From Schizochytrium sp. CCTCC M209059 (taxonomy: Eukaryota > Sar > Bigyra > Thraustochytrida > Thraustochytriidae), in assembly GCA_000818945.1 (NCBI GenBank), contig KN805377.1:235051-299050 (forward strand): a DNA stretch of 64,000 nt, written 5' to 3'. Below are positions 51,087 through 61,965 of this stretch, one piece after another. Every line of letters begins with the position of its first letter. Within the stretch, counting starts at the first letter, position 1. Both the position numbers and the translations under genes were made by a program. The notes beneath the pieces were generated by a model. It had not been told where the DNA came from, ran no database searches, and was given only the letters and a program-made list of their open reading frames with translations.

Positions 51087-53624
51087 CTACTGTCGGCTCT
51101 CGTGACGGTGGAATGGGAGTTCCGGGCGAAGGGAATTGCTGCCCGTGACAGAAGCCGCAAATCGCCGCCATGCGGGAGGACGCGACGACGCCCTGGCAGC
51201 CACCGCAGCCGACGAGGCTGCGGGGTCGCTCACGTTGTCGCTACCCGGCCGCTGGGACTCCATGTCGTTGGTGCCAATACCAGAGGCCCGAGCTTCGCGC
51301 TCTGTGTAGGCCTGGCTGACGTAACTATCGGGCGAGGCCTCGCGTAGCGCCTCCTCCTCCTCAATGGTACGCAGAGTGATGATGTGGCGCTTGCAAAGCG
51401 GGCAGTCGCCACGCTTGAGAAGCCAGGGCTCAATGCAGTCGCCATGGAAAAAATGGTTGCAGGGAAGCTGCTTAATGGGTTCGCCTTGCTCAAACTCCAA
51501 AAGGCAAATGGAGCAGAGATCACCCTCTTCTTCGTTCATAAAATTAAATGTTGCCCCAGAAATGCCTGGCTGGCCAGTTGCGGCTAGTCCTGCCCCAGAC
51601 TCACGGCTTAAATTGCTGAGATGCGACAGTCGCCGGCTTCCGGCGCTTATAAGTGATGGAATCCGCTCCGAAAGCTCGCTCAGTTTGGAAGAGATGCGTT
51701 CCACTATAATTGTAGCTTCGGAGCTGGCCGAGTTGGTCCGCCCGATGTCCGATTTTGAGTCGTTGTTCTCTCGCTTGTCCTCGTCATCGGTCTGTTCGCC
51801 GCCGTCGGTATCGGTTACCTCGCCGTCATCCTCGGTATCAATCTCGTTCGCGTCCGCGTTTGTGTCCGACTCGTGCGTTTCGTCGAGATGATCGTCGTCT
51901 ATTATTTCAGAGGGCCGACGATCGCAATTGTGCTCAGCGCGATGGTCTACAACGTCAGCTTCAGGCCGCAACACCTCGATGGAAATGCCTGACTGCGGAA
52001 TATGACTGATGCTTGCATTGGAGCCGATGGATGCCTTTTTAACGATCATGTCAGACCCAGGAATCTCGGTAAAGGTTTCATTCCCATCTTCGTCAACCTC
52101 ACGACGAAGGCGCACGTGATGACCGTCTACATCGTAGCGAATCCAGGGAAGGGCATCCACAACTTCTTTAGGCACGCCGTAAGATCGGCTGCGACGATCC
52201 GTGAAGGCATTGGCAAAACTCGAGTCGCTGCGCATGCGCGATCGGTGGATAATGCCAATGGCGCACACGCCTACAATCGCGACGATGACGAGGGAGAATT
52301 GTAATGCAAAATACCCTCTCAAACCTGCGTCCGTTCCGCCCCAGCCTTCGAGCGAGTAACCGTCTTTCAGATATTGTTTGCCTTCCGTCAGAACAGCAGC
52401 CATATCGAGCGACCAAAGCTCATTATCGAGGGTCCCATTCTGGTTTTTAATCTGTCGGAGCACAACAAGCTCGTCGCCCCGCTGGACACCACTCACGAGT
52501 TTGGATGTGCCCGGAAACTCCTCGGTGAGACCACACCATGCCACGATAGAGCCATCAGCCAGCTCGCACGAAGACGTCAAAAGGTCAAAATCAATCGTGG
52601 TCAAGGCCAAAAATGGATTGGCTTGGAGAACGGTCCCGCCGGATGAAGTCTGCACAAATTGAAGACCGCCATAGATAAAAATCGTGTCGCCGACATGCCC
52701 CATTATATGGTGTAAACGATACAGGACGTTCGATTGCTGCACGCGGTCGGACGAAATCTCGAGGCTGGCTACATCTTCACTAAATAGTGACGGAGAGCTG
52801 ACAACAGAAATATCAGACCTGGCAATATCACGAGGATTATCGGAGGTGTCAAAGACGCGGCCCTGCCCTCCATGCATGACAAGACTCTGGCCATCATTCA
52901 ACCACGTTGCACCCGAGTAAAAACGATTCGTAAAAGAGTCAGAGATTTGCGTCCAGTTCCCAACTGGTGCGTCCGCAGGAGCATCGGTGTCCAGCGTGAG
53001 TCGCCAAAGGTCGTTCGCCGGATACGAGGCATCCTCACCATTTTCCAGAGCCTCTTGACCGCTGACGACCACCATAGAATTATTCCGTACAGACACTGTG
53101 GCGCCCAAGCGGCCAAGAAGCGGATTTGCGACTTGGACCTCGGTCGCATTAACGATGATCTCCCCGCCGGCGCTCACGCTCAGCACATCAATGGCCCAGA
53201 CGAGCGAGTCCGAAACCACGTCCTCGAATGGGTCTTGCATATTATCTACGTAGTTAAAAGAGCCTCCCCAGAGCAAGAAGCGGCACGAGTCTGCCGCAGC
53301 AAGCGGTGCCTCAATGCTCATAATACTCGGTCCGAAGCGAGGGATAACCTCGTCCGGGAGCGTAAAGCTCGCAAAGGTCTGGGAAGCGAAGTCGTATAGG
53401 GCCAGATCATTGAGAATCGTTTCATTTGCGCCCGCCCCAAAGGCTACGAGCATGACGTCCAAAGTCTCGCAGTACGCCATGCCCGGAAGTTCGCGGGCCT
53501 CTAGGCCGCTCAAGTCGGTTCTGGGCTGCGTCCAGAACGACTGCGCCGAGACCTGCTCCGTGACGAGGCAGGCTGCGAGCGCCGCCGCAGCGCACCGCGC
53601 CACGGCCGCCCGGATCATGGCCAT
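51087..53624 (-). CDS. Secretory-pathway membrane protein with Kelch-like ectodomain and cytosolic RING-H2
   Basis: 845 residues. Signal peptide at 1-27 (RCAAAALAACLVTEQVSAQS). The ectodomain (about 28-430) has beta-propeller/Kelch-like strands (DLALYDFASQTF, RFLLWGGSFNYVDN, DTIFIYGGLQF, ELWSLDMAA) and several NxT/S sites. The transmembrane helix is near 443-466 (FSLVIVAIVGVCAIGII). The cytosolic tail has an acidic stretch, then a C3H2C3 RING-H2 near 700-745 (CSICLLEF..CNHFFHGDCIEPWLLKRGDCPLC). The plan matches membrane E3 ligases that ubiquitinate neighbours in endosomes or the ER. The ectodomain fold is inferred from strand pattern only; the RING is certain. Confidence 0.85.
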   Translation of the reverse strand: MAMIRAAVARCAAAALAACLVTEQVSAQSFWTQPRTDLSGLEARELPGMAYCETLDVMLVAFGAGANETILNDLALYDFASQTFASFTLPDEVIPRFGPSIMSIEAPLAAADSCRFLLWGGSFNYVDNMQDPFEDVVSDSLVWAIDVLSVSAGGEIIVNATEVQVANPLLGRLGATVSVRNNSMVVVSGQEALENGEDASYPANDLWRLTLDTDAPADAPVGNWTQISDSFTNRFYSGATWLNDGQSLVMHGGQGRVFDTSDNPRDIARSDISVVSSPSLFSEDVASLEISSDRVQQSNVLYRLHHIMGHVGDTIFIYGGLQFVQTSSGGTVLQANPFLALTTIDFDLLTSSCELADGSIVAWCGLTEEFPGTSKLVSGVQRGDELVVLRQIKNQNGTLDNELWSLDMAAVLTEGKQYLKDGYSLEGWGGTDAGLRGYFALQFSLVIVAIVGVCAIGIIHRSRMRSDSSFANAFTDRRSRSYGVPKEVVDALPWIRYDVDGHHVRLRREVDEDGNETFTEIPGSDMIVKKASIGSNASISHIPQSGISIEVLRPEADVVDHRAEHNCDRRPSEIIDDDHLDETHESDTNADANEIDTEDDGEVTDTDGGEQTDDEDKRENNDSKSDIGRTNSASSEATIIVERISSKLSELSERIPSLISAGSRRLSHLSNLSRESGAGLAATGQPGISGATFNFMNEEEGDLCSICLLEFEQGEPIKQLPCNHFFHGDCIEPWLLKRGDCPLCKRHIITLRTIEEEEALREASPDSYVSQAYTEREARASGIGTNDMESQRPGSDNVSDPAASSAAVAARASSRPPAWRRFAASVTGSNSLRPELPFHRHESRQ

Positions 53625-53647
53625 GGCTCTCTTGAAGCCACCGCAGC

Positions 53648-53690
53648 CTCAACTCGCCTCGCCTCGCCTCGCCTCGCCTCGCCTCGCAGG
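53648..53690 (-). repeat. (CGAGG)n pentanucleotide repeat in the RING-H2 leader
   Basis: About seven copies of CTCGC on the plus strand, which is GCGAG in the transcript sense, start 25 bp upstream of ATG 53624. The same pentamer occurs in the kinesin leader at 3926. Confidence 0.85.
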
Positions 53691-54406
53691 CTACGGCTGC
53701 GTCGGCACGCGCTCGACAGCCAGCCCAGCCAAGGTCGGCTTGCTAAGAAAAAGAAATTAGGAAGGGAAGCAGGCAGGCACGTAAGGAGACGAGGTCCGTC
53801 CGAACGACGTCCGCCACGCGCAGCGCTACGCGGCGCAGCACGTGCAGCCGCTGGCGGGCCGCCTGCTCACGCCGCTGCGGCCGCCGAAGCCGCCGCGAGT
53901 CCACAAGTCGCGCCAGCAGCAGCAGGCAGCAGCGGCGCGGTCGGTCTCTCTCGCGCGCGGCTGTGCGCGTCGAGGCCGTGACGAGCCGAGGACGGACGGC
54001 ACGAGCTCGTCGCGGGATTTCGAGGTCTGTTTGGCTTTGTTTTTTACTGTCCGAGCGGCCAGGGCCCCTTCTCTCCGCGAAAGCGCGCGCGGCGCGAGGC
54101 CGAGCGAGATCCAGACAGGGCAGTCGCAGCGCCGGCGCGGTGTCGGGCCTGCAGCCGCGCAGCCGGGCAGCGGTGGGCGCGTCTGCAGACGCGAGCGAGC
54201 CAAGCGAGTCCAGCGGCGCCTCGTGCCGCCTCGCGTCGCTCCAATTTGGGTCTGCCCTCCTCCCTCCCCTCGCTTCCTAACTTCCTTTTTTCCTTTTTTC
54301 CTTTCTTCTCGCCTTTTCGAAGTCAAATTCACATTCGAATTCGAATTCAAATTCAAATTCAAATTCAAATTGGTCGAAGTCCAAATTCGAATTCAAATCT
54401 CAGCAT

Positions 54407-54463
<57 letters not shown>

Positions 54464-56036
54464 ACTTTCTTTTTCTTTCTTTCCTTCCTTCTTCTCCCTC
54501 CTTCCTCCCTTGCTTGCAAAGCTTTCCTCCGGTCGCTGCCGCACTGTAGAAAGGGCTAGAAAAGCCCTTGCGCGCGGGATGGCGCAAGTGCAGTTTTTCT
54601 CGATACAGTGCCAGCCGCAGCCGCGGCAGAGTGGCTGGCATGCACGGAGCAGGACAAGTAGTAGTATGCAACTGCAAATTCCAACGCGCCGCGCGCCCGA
54701 GGCGAGCAGCGCCGCAGAACAAAGCCCCGACGAGACGCCGGACGGGCGGGACGAGGTGAACGAAGACGGCCAGACGGCGGCGGGTGCAGCCAGAGTGGAT
54801 CGACCGATGGCGAGCGACAAAGGCGCGTCGCGTCGACATTCAAACCCCCTACAACCTGCCCCATCATTACTACCGCCACCACCACCCCTGGAACTGCGAA
54901 AGCCTACAGCAAATTCGGTATCCCGGCGACCTTGGCCCCTCCCTCCTCGCCTACCTCGCGGCCTCGAAGGCGCGACGCGAGGCGCGAGAATGGCGCGAGA
55001 ATGGGCGCAGGGCCCCGCTGAGCCGTTCGCTCCAGCCAGGCGAGCTCTGGCTGCTTTTCCCGGGGCGCAGTGCGCAGGAAAGGAAGTTGCGGCGATGGCA
55101 AGTGTTGGCTTCTGCTTGTTTGTGTGCTGTTTGCCATGATTCTTTGTTGCCCGCGAGGCCTGCCGCCGCCTCGTCGCCTCGCGCTTGGTCGTTCGCAGGT
55201 CGTCCGTGAGGCCACCTTGCAACACCTCGGGCCAACCCGCTCCCTTGCCTGCACTGCTTGCTTGCTGGCTGCTGGGCTCGCGCTCGCAGTCAGTCCCCTC
55301 GGAAACGGCCCCGCTCCTCCCTCCCTCCCTCCCTCCGCGAGCGATGGCGACCTTGCCGCGAGAGCTGTGAGCGTGAAATGTATGTGCAGAGTTGTCGCGA
55401 GCTGGAGCTCGTGGGCCGCGAAAATCGGAGCGCAAGGGGCACGAGTCCCATAGATTAGCCATGGCCGCTGCCGCTCTTGGTGATGATGAACAAGCATGAC
55501 GAGATGAGGGTAATGATGATGATGATGACGAAAGCGCACATCGACAGACTGATCGATCGATCGATCGGTCAATTTGTCACCCCGGCGCAAAGCGAGAACC
55601 TTTTCTGCAGTCCTTGTCGCTGGGGACCGCGAGAAATCAGCCTGATCGATCGGTCGGAACGGTCGTATATGCAAGCGTGATGCAAGAGCGAGATCAAGAA
55701 TCGCCACGCTCGCCGGAAAGGAAGTCGCCCGTACCTTTGCATCGCGAGAAAGCTTCGAGGTGGCTGGATTCTCAACATCGCTCGCGGCGAGCAGGCTTTT
55801 GTCTAGTTTGTGTTTTTTTACTCTCTTTTCAAAGAGCCTTGTCCGTAGTATACTATACGTCACAGGAAACTGGCGGAATGACAAAAGCAGATGAATTCTC
55901 TCCCAAAAAGCGGTACACACTATGGTACTCACGAGGATGGGTACACACCATTTTGGCGAGGAAGTGCCGCTGGAGCTGGAGAGAGCAAAAGAAAGCAGAA
56001 CTTTGATCTCGCGGCGGGTGACGAGGGATAAACAGC
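53691..56036. other. 2.3-kb gene-free divergent region with simple repeats
   Basis: Contains (AAATTC)n at about 54310-54390, (CTTT)n at 54410-54465, pyrimidine-rich tracts, (CCCT)n near 55315 and (GATC)n near 55550. Long overlapping open frames on both strands are compositional: low-complexity Arg/Ala/Ser/Pro, no splice-consistent domain. It probably holds promoters for the RING-H2 gene and the 56037 gene. Confidence 0.5.
54300..54480 (+). repeat. (AAATTC)n and (CTTT)n microsatellites
   Basis: Hexamer copies (about eight, slightly diverged) are followed by about 14 CTTT copies. Both are simple repeats with no coding meaning. Confidence 0.9.
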
Positions 56037-57311
56037 ATGCCGCAGACGCTGGCGCAGGCGGAGTTACAGCCACAGACGCAGGCTCTTGGCATCTTTTGGG
56101 GCAGCAACACCGGCGCGGCGGAAAAGCCAAGGGAGGCGGCCCGAGCGCGTAGCGTACCCGCGAATGCGGACAGCGCACCCGGACCCTTGCAGGCAGAACG
56201 CGAGGACTCGCTTTTCAACGCCTCGGACACGCTGGGCGAGGTTCTGGAACGCGCCGTGAAACGAATCACAAACGAAATTGAAAAAGTAAAAGCTCGCCCA
56301 AAGGCACCCTTTGATCCACGCCATCATGCCGCGCCTGCAAAGCGCTTCTACCCGGAGAGCGTAGCGCAAGAACACAAAGACTACTTTGTGCTCGAGCGGG
56401 AACGCGACGCTCTTAAAGCCAAAGTGGAAAAGTCGCAGCCTTCGACTATATTCGGTAAACCAAGCAAAACGACCGAGCGCCCCTGGCTCTCCGTGCTGAG
56501 TAAGAATGAAGAAGATCAGGTCCGCTACAAATTTCAAACACGCATTCGCAAAAAAGGTAAGCCTTTTCAAAAGGCAGCCAACACAAATCTTCGTTGGGTC
56601 TCTAATAGCAAACGTAGGGCCGACCATCGCCTCCGGCGACTCGAACACCTTCTTTACTTGGTTCAAGAGGAACAGCGCAAGGATATTCGTCGAGAAATCG
56701 ACCTTTGTGCTTGCGACGATACGCGCGCGCTTCGAAATCTCGTCTGGGAAACTGCCCGAGACCGTACCGAAGCTGCAGACATGCTCATGCGTCTTCTTGA
56801 GGACTACAAGCTCATCTCTGCGACTGAAATAGGTGAGTATCTTCTCTCCGGCAACGTGTTTTTCGAGCGTCAGCTTCACGTCCCGCGCACCAAACCTGCA
56901 CGTACTAGCCGGAGACGTGGCTCTTCTCGTCCTGGCACTGCTCCCGAGAAATTTGTGCGGAAGCAAACGCCAGCCTCTTTTGTTTCCCAGACCGCCGATT
57001 TGCGCGAGACACCTTCGTCTGCGTTCTCAGAGATCACAAGAGCTTCACGACCCCCCTCGCGTGCAATATCCCCCGCTCCTCTTTGGACGCAGCGCGACGC
57101 ACAGCGCGCCTTGCAGCGCCGCCAGCAAGAAAGTCGCGGGGCTCTCGAGGCCATTCAGACATTTAATGAAACCCCTGCGAGCCAGCAGCGCTCGCGACCA
57201 GCAACTTCTGCAACATTCACAACGCGAGCGAGTCAGCGCCTTTCCACACGAGGGTCAAGGCGTCAGCGAAACGCTTCGCCCAAGAGAGTGCCCAGCAAGC
57301 GAAATATATGA
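56037..57311 (+). CDS. Basic helical protein of unknown function
   Basis: 424 residues. Residues 70-260 are helical and highly charged (ERAVKRITNEIEKVKARPK, DYFVLERERDALKAKVEK, RLRRLEHLLYLVQEEQRKD). Residues 290-424 are Arg/Ser/Thr-rich and disordered (KPARTSRRRGSSRPG, ending PKRVPSKRNI). Donor-like AGGTAAGC (56555) and AGGTGAGT (56831) and matching acceptors occur, but splicing them would break the frame, so the single-exon reading is kept. Composition recalls cilium- or cytoskeleton-associated proteins; that is only an impression. Confidence 0.6.
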   Translation: MPQTLAQAELQPQTQALGIFWGSNTGAAEKPREAARARSVPANADSAPGPLQAEREDSLFNASDTLGEVLERAVKRITNEIEKVKARPKAPFDPRHHAAPAKRFYPESVAQEHKDYFVLERERDALKAKVEKSQPSTIFGKPSKTTERPWLSVLSKNEEDQVRYKFQTRIRKKGKPFQKAANTNLRWVSNSKRRADHRLRRLEHLLYLVQEEQRKDIRREIDLCACDDTRALRNLVWETARDRTEAADMLMRLLEDYKLISATEIGEYLLSGNVFFERQLHVPRTKPARTSRRRGSSRPGTAPEKFVRKQTPASFVSQTADLRETPSSAFSEITRASRPPSRAISPAPLWTQRDAQRALQRRQQESRGALEAIQTFNETPASQQRSRPATSATFTTRASQRLSTRGSRRQRNASPKRVPSKRNI

Positions 57312-57560
57312 TGACCGACTTGTATTTTCTGCCAAGCCTGCCTGTTCAAAAAGGTAATCAGAACCAATGTCCATTGTCTGTCTGCCAGCTTGAAACGGAT
57401 CATGAGTAAGAAAAAATAAAGAAAGAAAGAAAGAAAGCCGTGAACATTGAGATAAAGATAAATGCTCGGATTATATACGCTGTCGAACTGATAAGCGAAC
57501 GACGACGCTTGGCTGATCACGTACACGACGCTAACCACCTATTCTGGCAAGTATGTTCTT

Positions 57561-60500
57561 CTACTTTTTGCGCGCCAGCGTACGCTGTTTCTCTGCGGCA
57601 ACCACTACCTTTTCGGACGTCGAGAGCCCCTTGCGCTTCCGAATTTCCTGCATGTACTTGTAGGCACGATTGTGCGCCTGATAAGACTCCTCGTAGCCGC
57701 GCTCGCCAAACTCCTCGAGCTCGTCCTCTGTCGTGGCGCGGAAAAAGGGATTCTCCGGAATCACTTGCCAGTGACTAAACAACAGCTGCGGCGTAGAGGC
57801 TGCGCCCGAGGTCTGTCTGCGCAAGTCGTCGCCGAGCCGGAAGCTTTCCACAATAGGGACGAGCGCTTCGATGGTGAAAATAGACGTGCCCTCCCACATG
57901 TCTTCACTCATAATCTTCGCACGACGCCCGGAGAGAACGCCGTACATGCGCCCAAGTTGGTCTCCCATTTGCGACTCCACGTGACATTGCAGCATACACT
58001 TGAAAAAGCCCTCCACAAGTCGAACTTCGCAGCCTGTGTCGACGCCGTGCAAATGCTGATCGTGGTGCAGTGAAACGCCACGCCGAATAGCGTCCCGCAC
58101 GCTGGACATCACCTGACCCTGGATCGCAACATTTCGCTTTAGTGCAGCATGCTCTTCGGCAGACGCATCCTTGAGTGTAACTTGTTCCACAACCACGCAT
58201 GTCCCCCACAGGGGCTCTTCGCAAAGCGGGCCCGCGCGGCATCCCAGTTGAAAACCGGCAATTATGCCACCTGCCACCTCCTCTAGCAGTTGACTCGTTG
58301 CCTCAGGACTCTCATCGTCGTCCTCTTCGTCTTCTTCATTGTGGCCCTCGCCATTCCCCTCTTCGGCAATGACCGTAGACGAGGCCTTGGACAGCAGCTG
58401 ATACATGCGGTGCGACGCCAAAGGTTGACCAGCATCCACAGCGTTGAGCAGGACGTTTGGACCCACGCCACGAGGACCCAAAGACCACAAGCGTTGGAGA
58501 TCCCAGTCTTCGCCAGCTTCCCCAAATGCTTCTTGCAGCTTGGCAAAAATGTCTGCGCGCCGAGCCTCCTCACGCCGTGCGCGCTCCGCCTCGGCCGCGT
58601 TCTCGCTTTGCGTCCGCGACGAAGAAGAGCGCCGAAGTTGCTGGGCACGGGACGATCGTCGCGCAGATGCTCGCGATGTCGACGACTGCACCTGGGAACC
58701 TCGGTTGGCAGCATCGCCCAGTTCAGCGCGGCCTCCCGTCGCACCCAGAGCCGCGTCTTGGTCATCTGCGTCGGCATCATCCTCCTCGAGCAAATCGGTC
58801 AAGTCCGCTCGCGACTCCTCAATCACCTTACGAATGGGCTCTGGCAGTGGAATCACGCGCAAACACACCACCACAGCATTGCCACCTGTGCAGGCTAGCA
58901 CACGACCGCCGGGAAGCACGCGACGAGCAAAGGGCTCCGGAGGAGTAAGCTTGACGGCAATCTGATCCACATCGACTTCGCCATTCTCCCCATCTCGTGT
59001 ATCCGCGTCTGCAGCACCGCCAACGTTACTTCCCGATACAGCGGCAGTATACTGTTGCATAGCCTCGGCGAATTTGGTCTCCTCCTTGCGTACATCGAAC
59101 GGCGCAAAAGAGGGCTGAGGGGTCGGGACATGGCTCCCAGCAACGACTACGGTCTCACGGAAGATGGCAATAGGCTTGGAGACCTTGAGCTCGATCTTGG
59201 CAAAGCGCTCCTGCAAGTCCTTGACGCATCGCTCGAGGTGCAGTTCGCCGATGCATCCCAAAATGTGCTCACCATTTGGCTGGATACGTACTTCGGCCAC
59301 AGCATCGGCGCGATTGAGCAGTTTCAGACCTCGTGTCAACTGAGGCCACTCGAGGGGATTGCTCGGCTCCAACGAAACGCGCAAGACCGGGGCGCTCTGC
59401 GAAGGCATCTTGGTGAGAGAGCAGCATTGCGGCGAGTCTGAGATGGTCGCAGATTTTAGCACGTCCCTGTCCAGGCCAGCGAGCGCCAAAATATTGCCCG
59501 CGGGCGCTGCGCCCAGGGGCACCAACTCGGTGTTCATCATGAGAAGCGGAATTACACCGCAGGGAACTTGTGCGCGATGACGATCGGGGTGCGTCGGCAG
59601 GTACTTGGGGCCGAGCACATGCACAGGAACTCCGGGGCGCACGGTGCCACTAAAAACACGCGCGAAGGCGAAAAAGAGCTCCGAAGTTCCGTCGTCGTGC
59701 TCTTCACCATTTGTGGTCCCAGGTCTTGCTCCTGCTTCCGAAGAGACAAGGTCTTGGCCTGACGAGGTCTCTCCAGCAGCAGCTTGCTGCTGTCGACGCA
59801 AGTCCTCGAGAAGAGCGGCCGTTTGCGGAGTCACCTCCGAACGCTGCACAGCAAAAATCTTGGTAACGTACGCGATCAGAGGGCCCTGGGGGTCGCAACG
59901 CTCAATGTGGGCGCGCGCCTCGGCAAGACGAGACTCGAGGGGCTCCTCGGCATGTACATGGGGCCACAGCACCTCTGCACGACGGTTTTGCGCGCGCACT
60001 GGGTCTGGAACGCAACGCACGACCATGGAAAGCACGGCCCGTGTCACCGGAAGCCAGGCGTGCATGGCCGTTCGAAGCGCTGCGCGGCCGCCCTTGTTCA
60101 GCTCGCGGCGGTTCACCTTTTCGCCAATGCCTAGACGCGTGACAATCTTTTCCAGCTTTTTGGGCTTGCTATCAATCACCGTTGCACCGTAGATTTGCCA
60201 AATGGCATCTAGCACGTACGAAGCGAACATGGGTGGGTGCTGGCGCGATGCCTCGCCCGTCGTCACGCTGGCCTGCGTTGACTTGCTTTGCATGATCTTG
60301 CCCTGCTTGGCACTGTACCAAAAGTTACCCCAGAGTGATCGCAATACCTTGCGTCGATTCTTGATGCCCAAAGCCTGCGCCACCATGGGTACAAAATCGA
60401 GCGTGCGAAACGCCCAGCTGTCGGCGGCCGAGCAAAAGACGACGTTCCCCTTTTCGGGAGCAAAAATATATGCGTTCTCCTCATCGTCATCAAATTCGAG

Positions 60501-61436
60501 CGCCCATGCTTGGGTGTCGATCTTGTCGTCGCCGAGCTCCTCATCCACGTCTCCCGTTGGGTTTCGCTCCGACGAGCCGGCTGCCATGACACTGGCATTC
60601 ATAAAACCAAGCAGGATGGCATTGACGCGCTCTACGATCTTGAGAAGGTGCTCGTATGCCTCAATTGGGTCAAGCTGCCGCTCAATAATGAGACGATCAA
60701 TCTTGTTGAGAACCAAGCACGGCCGGAGACGTTCCTCCCATGCCTGACGCAAGACTGCATGCGTCTGGATTGCCACGCCCTCGATGACGTCGACCACGAC
60801 GAGAGCGCCATCGCAAAGACGCACTGCTGTCGAAACGTCGGAAGAAAAATCCACGTGACCCGGCGAGTCAATAAGGTTCACGAGGTACTCTTTGTTCAAA
60901 CGCTCGTGCTTGTACAGAAGCGATATCGCACTCGATTGCATTGTGATGCCACGCTCCTGCTCATCGGCACGACTGTCCAGGTACCGCACGCTTCCTGCCA
61001 GGCGCTCAGAGATGATGCCATTGCTGCTTACGAGGCAGTCTGAAAGTGTAGTCTATTTCATTATCAAGCGGGAGGAGCACGTACATGTAAAGTTAGCAAA
61101 AAGCTGGTGTCCATTTGGTCTCTGTGTTCCTCTTTCGTTTCACTTACCTTGCCGTGGTCCACATGAGCCAGGATGCAAATGTTCCGCACCTGTGCAAAGC
61201 AATGATCAGATCCATGACAAAGAAATGGCAATTCCCGCGGTCCACCCGTGTTTGTCATATCATCCATCGCCCGTCGCCATCAACACCAAGTCGCATAGCT
61301 CATCTGTTCGTCAGTCTCCCCCGTCGGCGTCAGCTGCGCAGTCTCGGCCTCAGCATCGGGCAGCAGAAGGCCCACGTACCTGCGCTGCGTTCCCCTGGAG
61401 CTCCGCGAGCTCCGCGGGCTTGACGGTCGCCGGCAT
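57561..61436 (-). CDS. EFL1: Elongation-factor-like GTPase EFL1/Ria1 (60S ribosome maturation), three exons
   Basis: Exons 61380-61436, 61148-61189 and 57561-61052 give 1196 residues, near the family length of about 1100. Exon 1 encodes MPATVKPAELAELQGNAAQ; exon 2 encodes VRNICILAHVDHGK; exon 3 begins TTLSDCLVSSNGIISERLAG. So the second intron (95 nt) cuts the P-loop between Lys and Thr. Other G motifs are ERGITMQ, DSPGHVDFSSDV and NKIDR. EF-2-like domains follow, ending KYMQEIRKRKGLS and a Lys/Arg tail. EFL1 with SBDS removes eIF6 (Tif6) from late 60S subunits. An acidic/Ser-rich insert (roughly 680-760) and a short insert after NKIDR fit the family. It diverges from the OTU gene. Confidence 0.92.
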
Positions 61437-61965
61437 GGCGTCTTCCTCGTGGCCGCTCGATCCCCGCGACCAAGCAAGCAAGCAAGCAAGCACCGCGCGA
61501 TCTCCACAGCTCCTGCCTCGCGCGCGAGCAAGGCGGCCGCAGCGCGGGCCGGGCGCCCTCGCGCGCGCGTCCAGGGGCCTCGCGTTGGCGTCTGCGTTCG
61601 CGCGGGTCAGGGCGGCGCGGCGAGGAGGCGTTCTGCTCCGCGCCCTTCAAAGTTTCCTCCTCGAGTTGTTGCGTTTACTGAGGCCTTGTTGCTGCATTTT
61701 GAACGAGGTTTTGAACTTGGTTTTGAACGAGGTTTTTGAACTTGTTTTCGAAAAAAGAACGTGGCCCAAAAAGCAGCTCAGCTCAGCAGGCAGCAGACCG
61801 GGAAAGGAAGGATACTGGGAGCGTGAGGCTTTGTGCTGCGCGCTCGGCCCGGCGCAGACGCCCTTCGCGCGACGCCTGCCGGCCCTGGACCGCGCGCTCC
61901 TCCTCGCCGCCGACCTGCCTGCCTACAGCGCCTGCGCAGGACTCGCGGTCAGACTCGGAGCGAAG
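61437..61965. other. Divergent promoter region between EFL1 and the OTU gene
   Basis: 529 bp between the two start codons, with (CAAG)n at about 61478-61491 on the EFL1 side. The OTU frame is open through it without a convincing earlier start. Confidence 0.5.

Noticed and set aside
54246..56178. Long overlapping frames on both strands (for example 54246-55139 plus, 54904-56178 minus)
   Set aside because: Simple-repeat and GC-driven, with Phe/Leu/Ser or Arg/Ala runs and no domain or splice-consistent structure.
56557..56908. Two GT-AG introns in the 56037 gene (52 and 76 nt)
   Set aside because: Removing either shifts the frame into early stops or loses the helical/basic pattern; the continuous frame is better.
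60892..61965. N-terminal extension of the OTU frame over EFL1 exons 1-3
   Set aside because: It overlaps the antisense EFL1 start and P-loop exons, which are certain; Met 61966 gives a sensible myristoylation-type start.
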